From assembly GCA_018267355.1 (NCBI GenBank), contig JAFDYP010000554.1, positions 1 to 6,031 on the forward strand: a DNA stretch of 6,031 nt, read 5' to 3'. Numbering within the stretch: the stretch's first letter is position 1; each line of letters begins with the position of its first letter. Below are positions 5,648 through 6,031 of the stretch, one piece after another. The position numbers were made by a program, and so were the translations under genes. The notes under the pieces are model-generated. The model had not been told where the DNA came from, did no database searches, and saw nothing but the letters and a program-made list of their open reading frames with translations. The DNA is from Bacteroidota bacterium (lineage in GTDB: Bacteria > Bacteroidota > Bacteroidia > Chitinophagales > LD1).

Positions 5648-6031
5648 TTAGTAACTGATGATGAGACCGAGCCCTGGCTGTAGTACACCGCTACTATTGG
5701 CCAGCAGGTTAGGCACATAACGTGTAGGATCTGCTGGGTCTACAATGGGCTGGCCCGCAGCATCCCTTTTGATAGTAAATAAGTCTTGCTGCTTCTGCTT
5801 GTAGTAGTAGACATTCTGTATATCCAGGTATAGCTCCACCGCCAGCGATTTGAGGTACCACTTCTTGGTCACACGCACATCCAGCTGATGAAACCACGGC
5901 AGCCTCAGGGAGTTTTGCTTATTGTAGTCAAACACCCCGGTCGGATTGGCGGTATAGACAGGTATCAGCGTAGAGTAGGCTATATTGTAAGGGGTGTAAG
6001 GAGAACCTCCCTGCACGCGCAGCCTTGCTCC
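5648..6031 (-). CDS. TonB-dependent receptor, C-terminal part (gene continues beyond the right edge)
   Basis: Only the last 127 residues are present; the frame is open through the right edge. The segment RVQGGSPYTPYN is typical of late barrel strands in Bacteroidota TonB-dependent receptors. It is followed by LRLPWFHQLDVRVTKKWYLK, then LAVELYLDIQNVYYYK, matching the family pattern of alternating beta strands and a D.QN.(F/Y) motif. The protein ends in GLGLIISY with a terminal aromatic residue, the usual signal for outer-membrane barrel insertion. The transported ligand cannot be inferred from this fragment, and the plug and any carboxypeptidase-like N-terminal domain lie outside. An apparent GTG start at 6016 is internal, since the codons before it continue the same motif. 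The gene converges on the SDR gene with a 15-bp gap that has no visible terminator hairpin, so it is probably unrelated to the carotenoid locus. Confidence 0.82.
   Translation of the reverse strand, partial: GARLRVQGGSPYTPYNIAYSTLIPVYTANPTGVFDYNKQNSLRLPWFHQLDVRVTKKWYLKSLAVELYLDIQNVYYYKQKQQDLFTIKRDAAGQPIVDPADPTRYVPNLLANSSGVLQPGLGLIISY

Noticed and set aside
1..6031. CRISPR arrays, tRNA/rRNA genes, insertion sequences
   Set aside because: No periodic repeats, no tRNA-like cloverleaf, no transposase motifs or terminal repeats were found; the window is almost fully accounted for by protein genes and two short control regions.

Overview
The window reads as a chromosomal piece of a Bacteroidota genome, possibly Chitinophagaceae-like, though the genus cannot be fixed from the sequence. 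Support comes from the C-terminus of a TonB-dependent receptor at the right edge, the absence of Shine-Dalgarno sequences, a Bacteroidota-type -7 box (TAnnTTTG), and a carotenoid cluster carrying its own ECF sigma factor and MerR/B12-binding regulator. Genes are moderately GC-rich, while the control region near 3044-3189 is strongly AT-rich.

Layout. The core is a leftward (minus-strand) carotenoid locus, read right to left: a CruF/DUF422-type carotenoid hydratase (4062-4805); a CarH/LitR-like MerR regulator with a B12-binding module (3190-4062), whose start codon overlaps the cruF stop by one base; a 146-bp AT-rich control region; an ECF sigma factor (2534-3043); phytoene desaturase crtI (1012-2526), 7 bp after the sigma gene; and phytoene synthase crtB (135-1019), overlapping crtI by 8 bp. 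A possible further minus-strand gene starts at 24 and leaves the window. On the right, an SDR oxidoreductase (4922-5632, plus) diverges from cruF. It converges, with a 15-bp gap, on the 3' end of a TonB-dependent receptor gene (5648-6031, minus).

How the genes work together. CrtB condenses geranylgeranyl diphosphate to phytoene, CrtI desaturates it, and CruF would hydrate an acyclic (psi) end, giving 1'-hydroxy carotenoids of the saproxanthin/flexixanthin type known from Bacteroidota. No lycopene cyclase or beta-ring hydroxylase is visible here. The MerR protein is probably the light/B12-responsive repressor, and the sigma factor probably activates part of the regulon.

The most notable non-coding structure lies between merR and the sigma gene. 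Two spaced inverted repeats have the same geometry, GTTTAnnTTT-N8-AAAnnTAAAC (28 bp each), offset by 44 bp. One covers the predicted -7 promoter box of the sigma-crtI-crtB operon; the other is embedded in a 48-bp palindrome. A different inverted repeat, AAAGGTTCG-N20-CGAACCTTT, lies in the divergent cruF/SDR promoter region.
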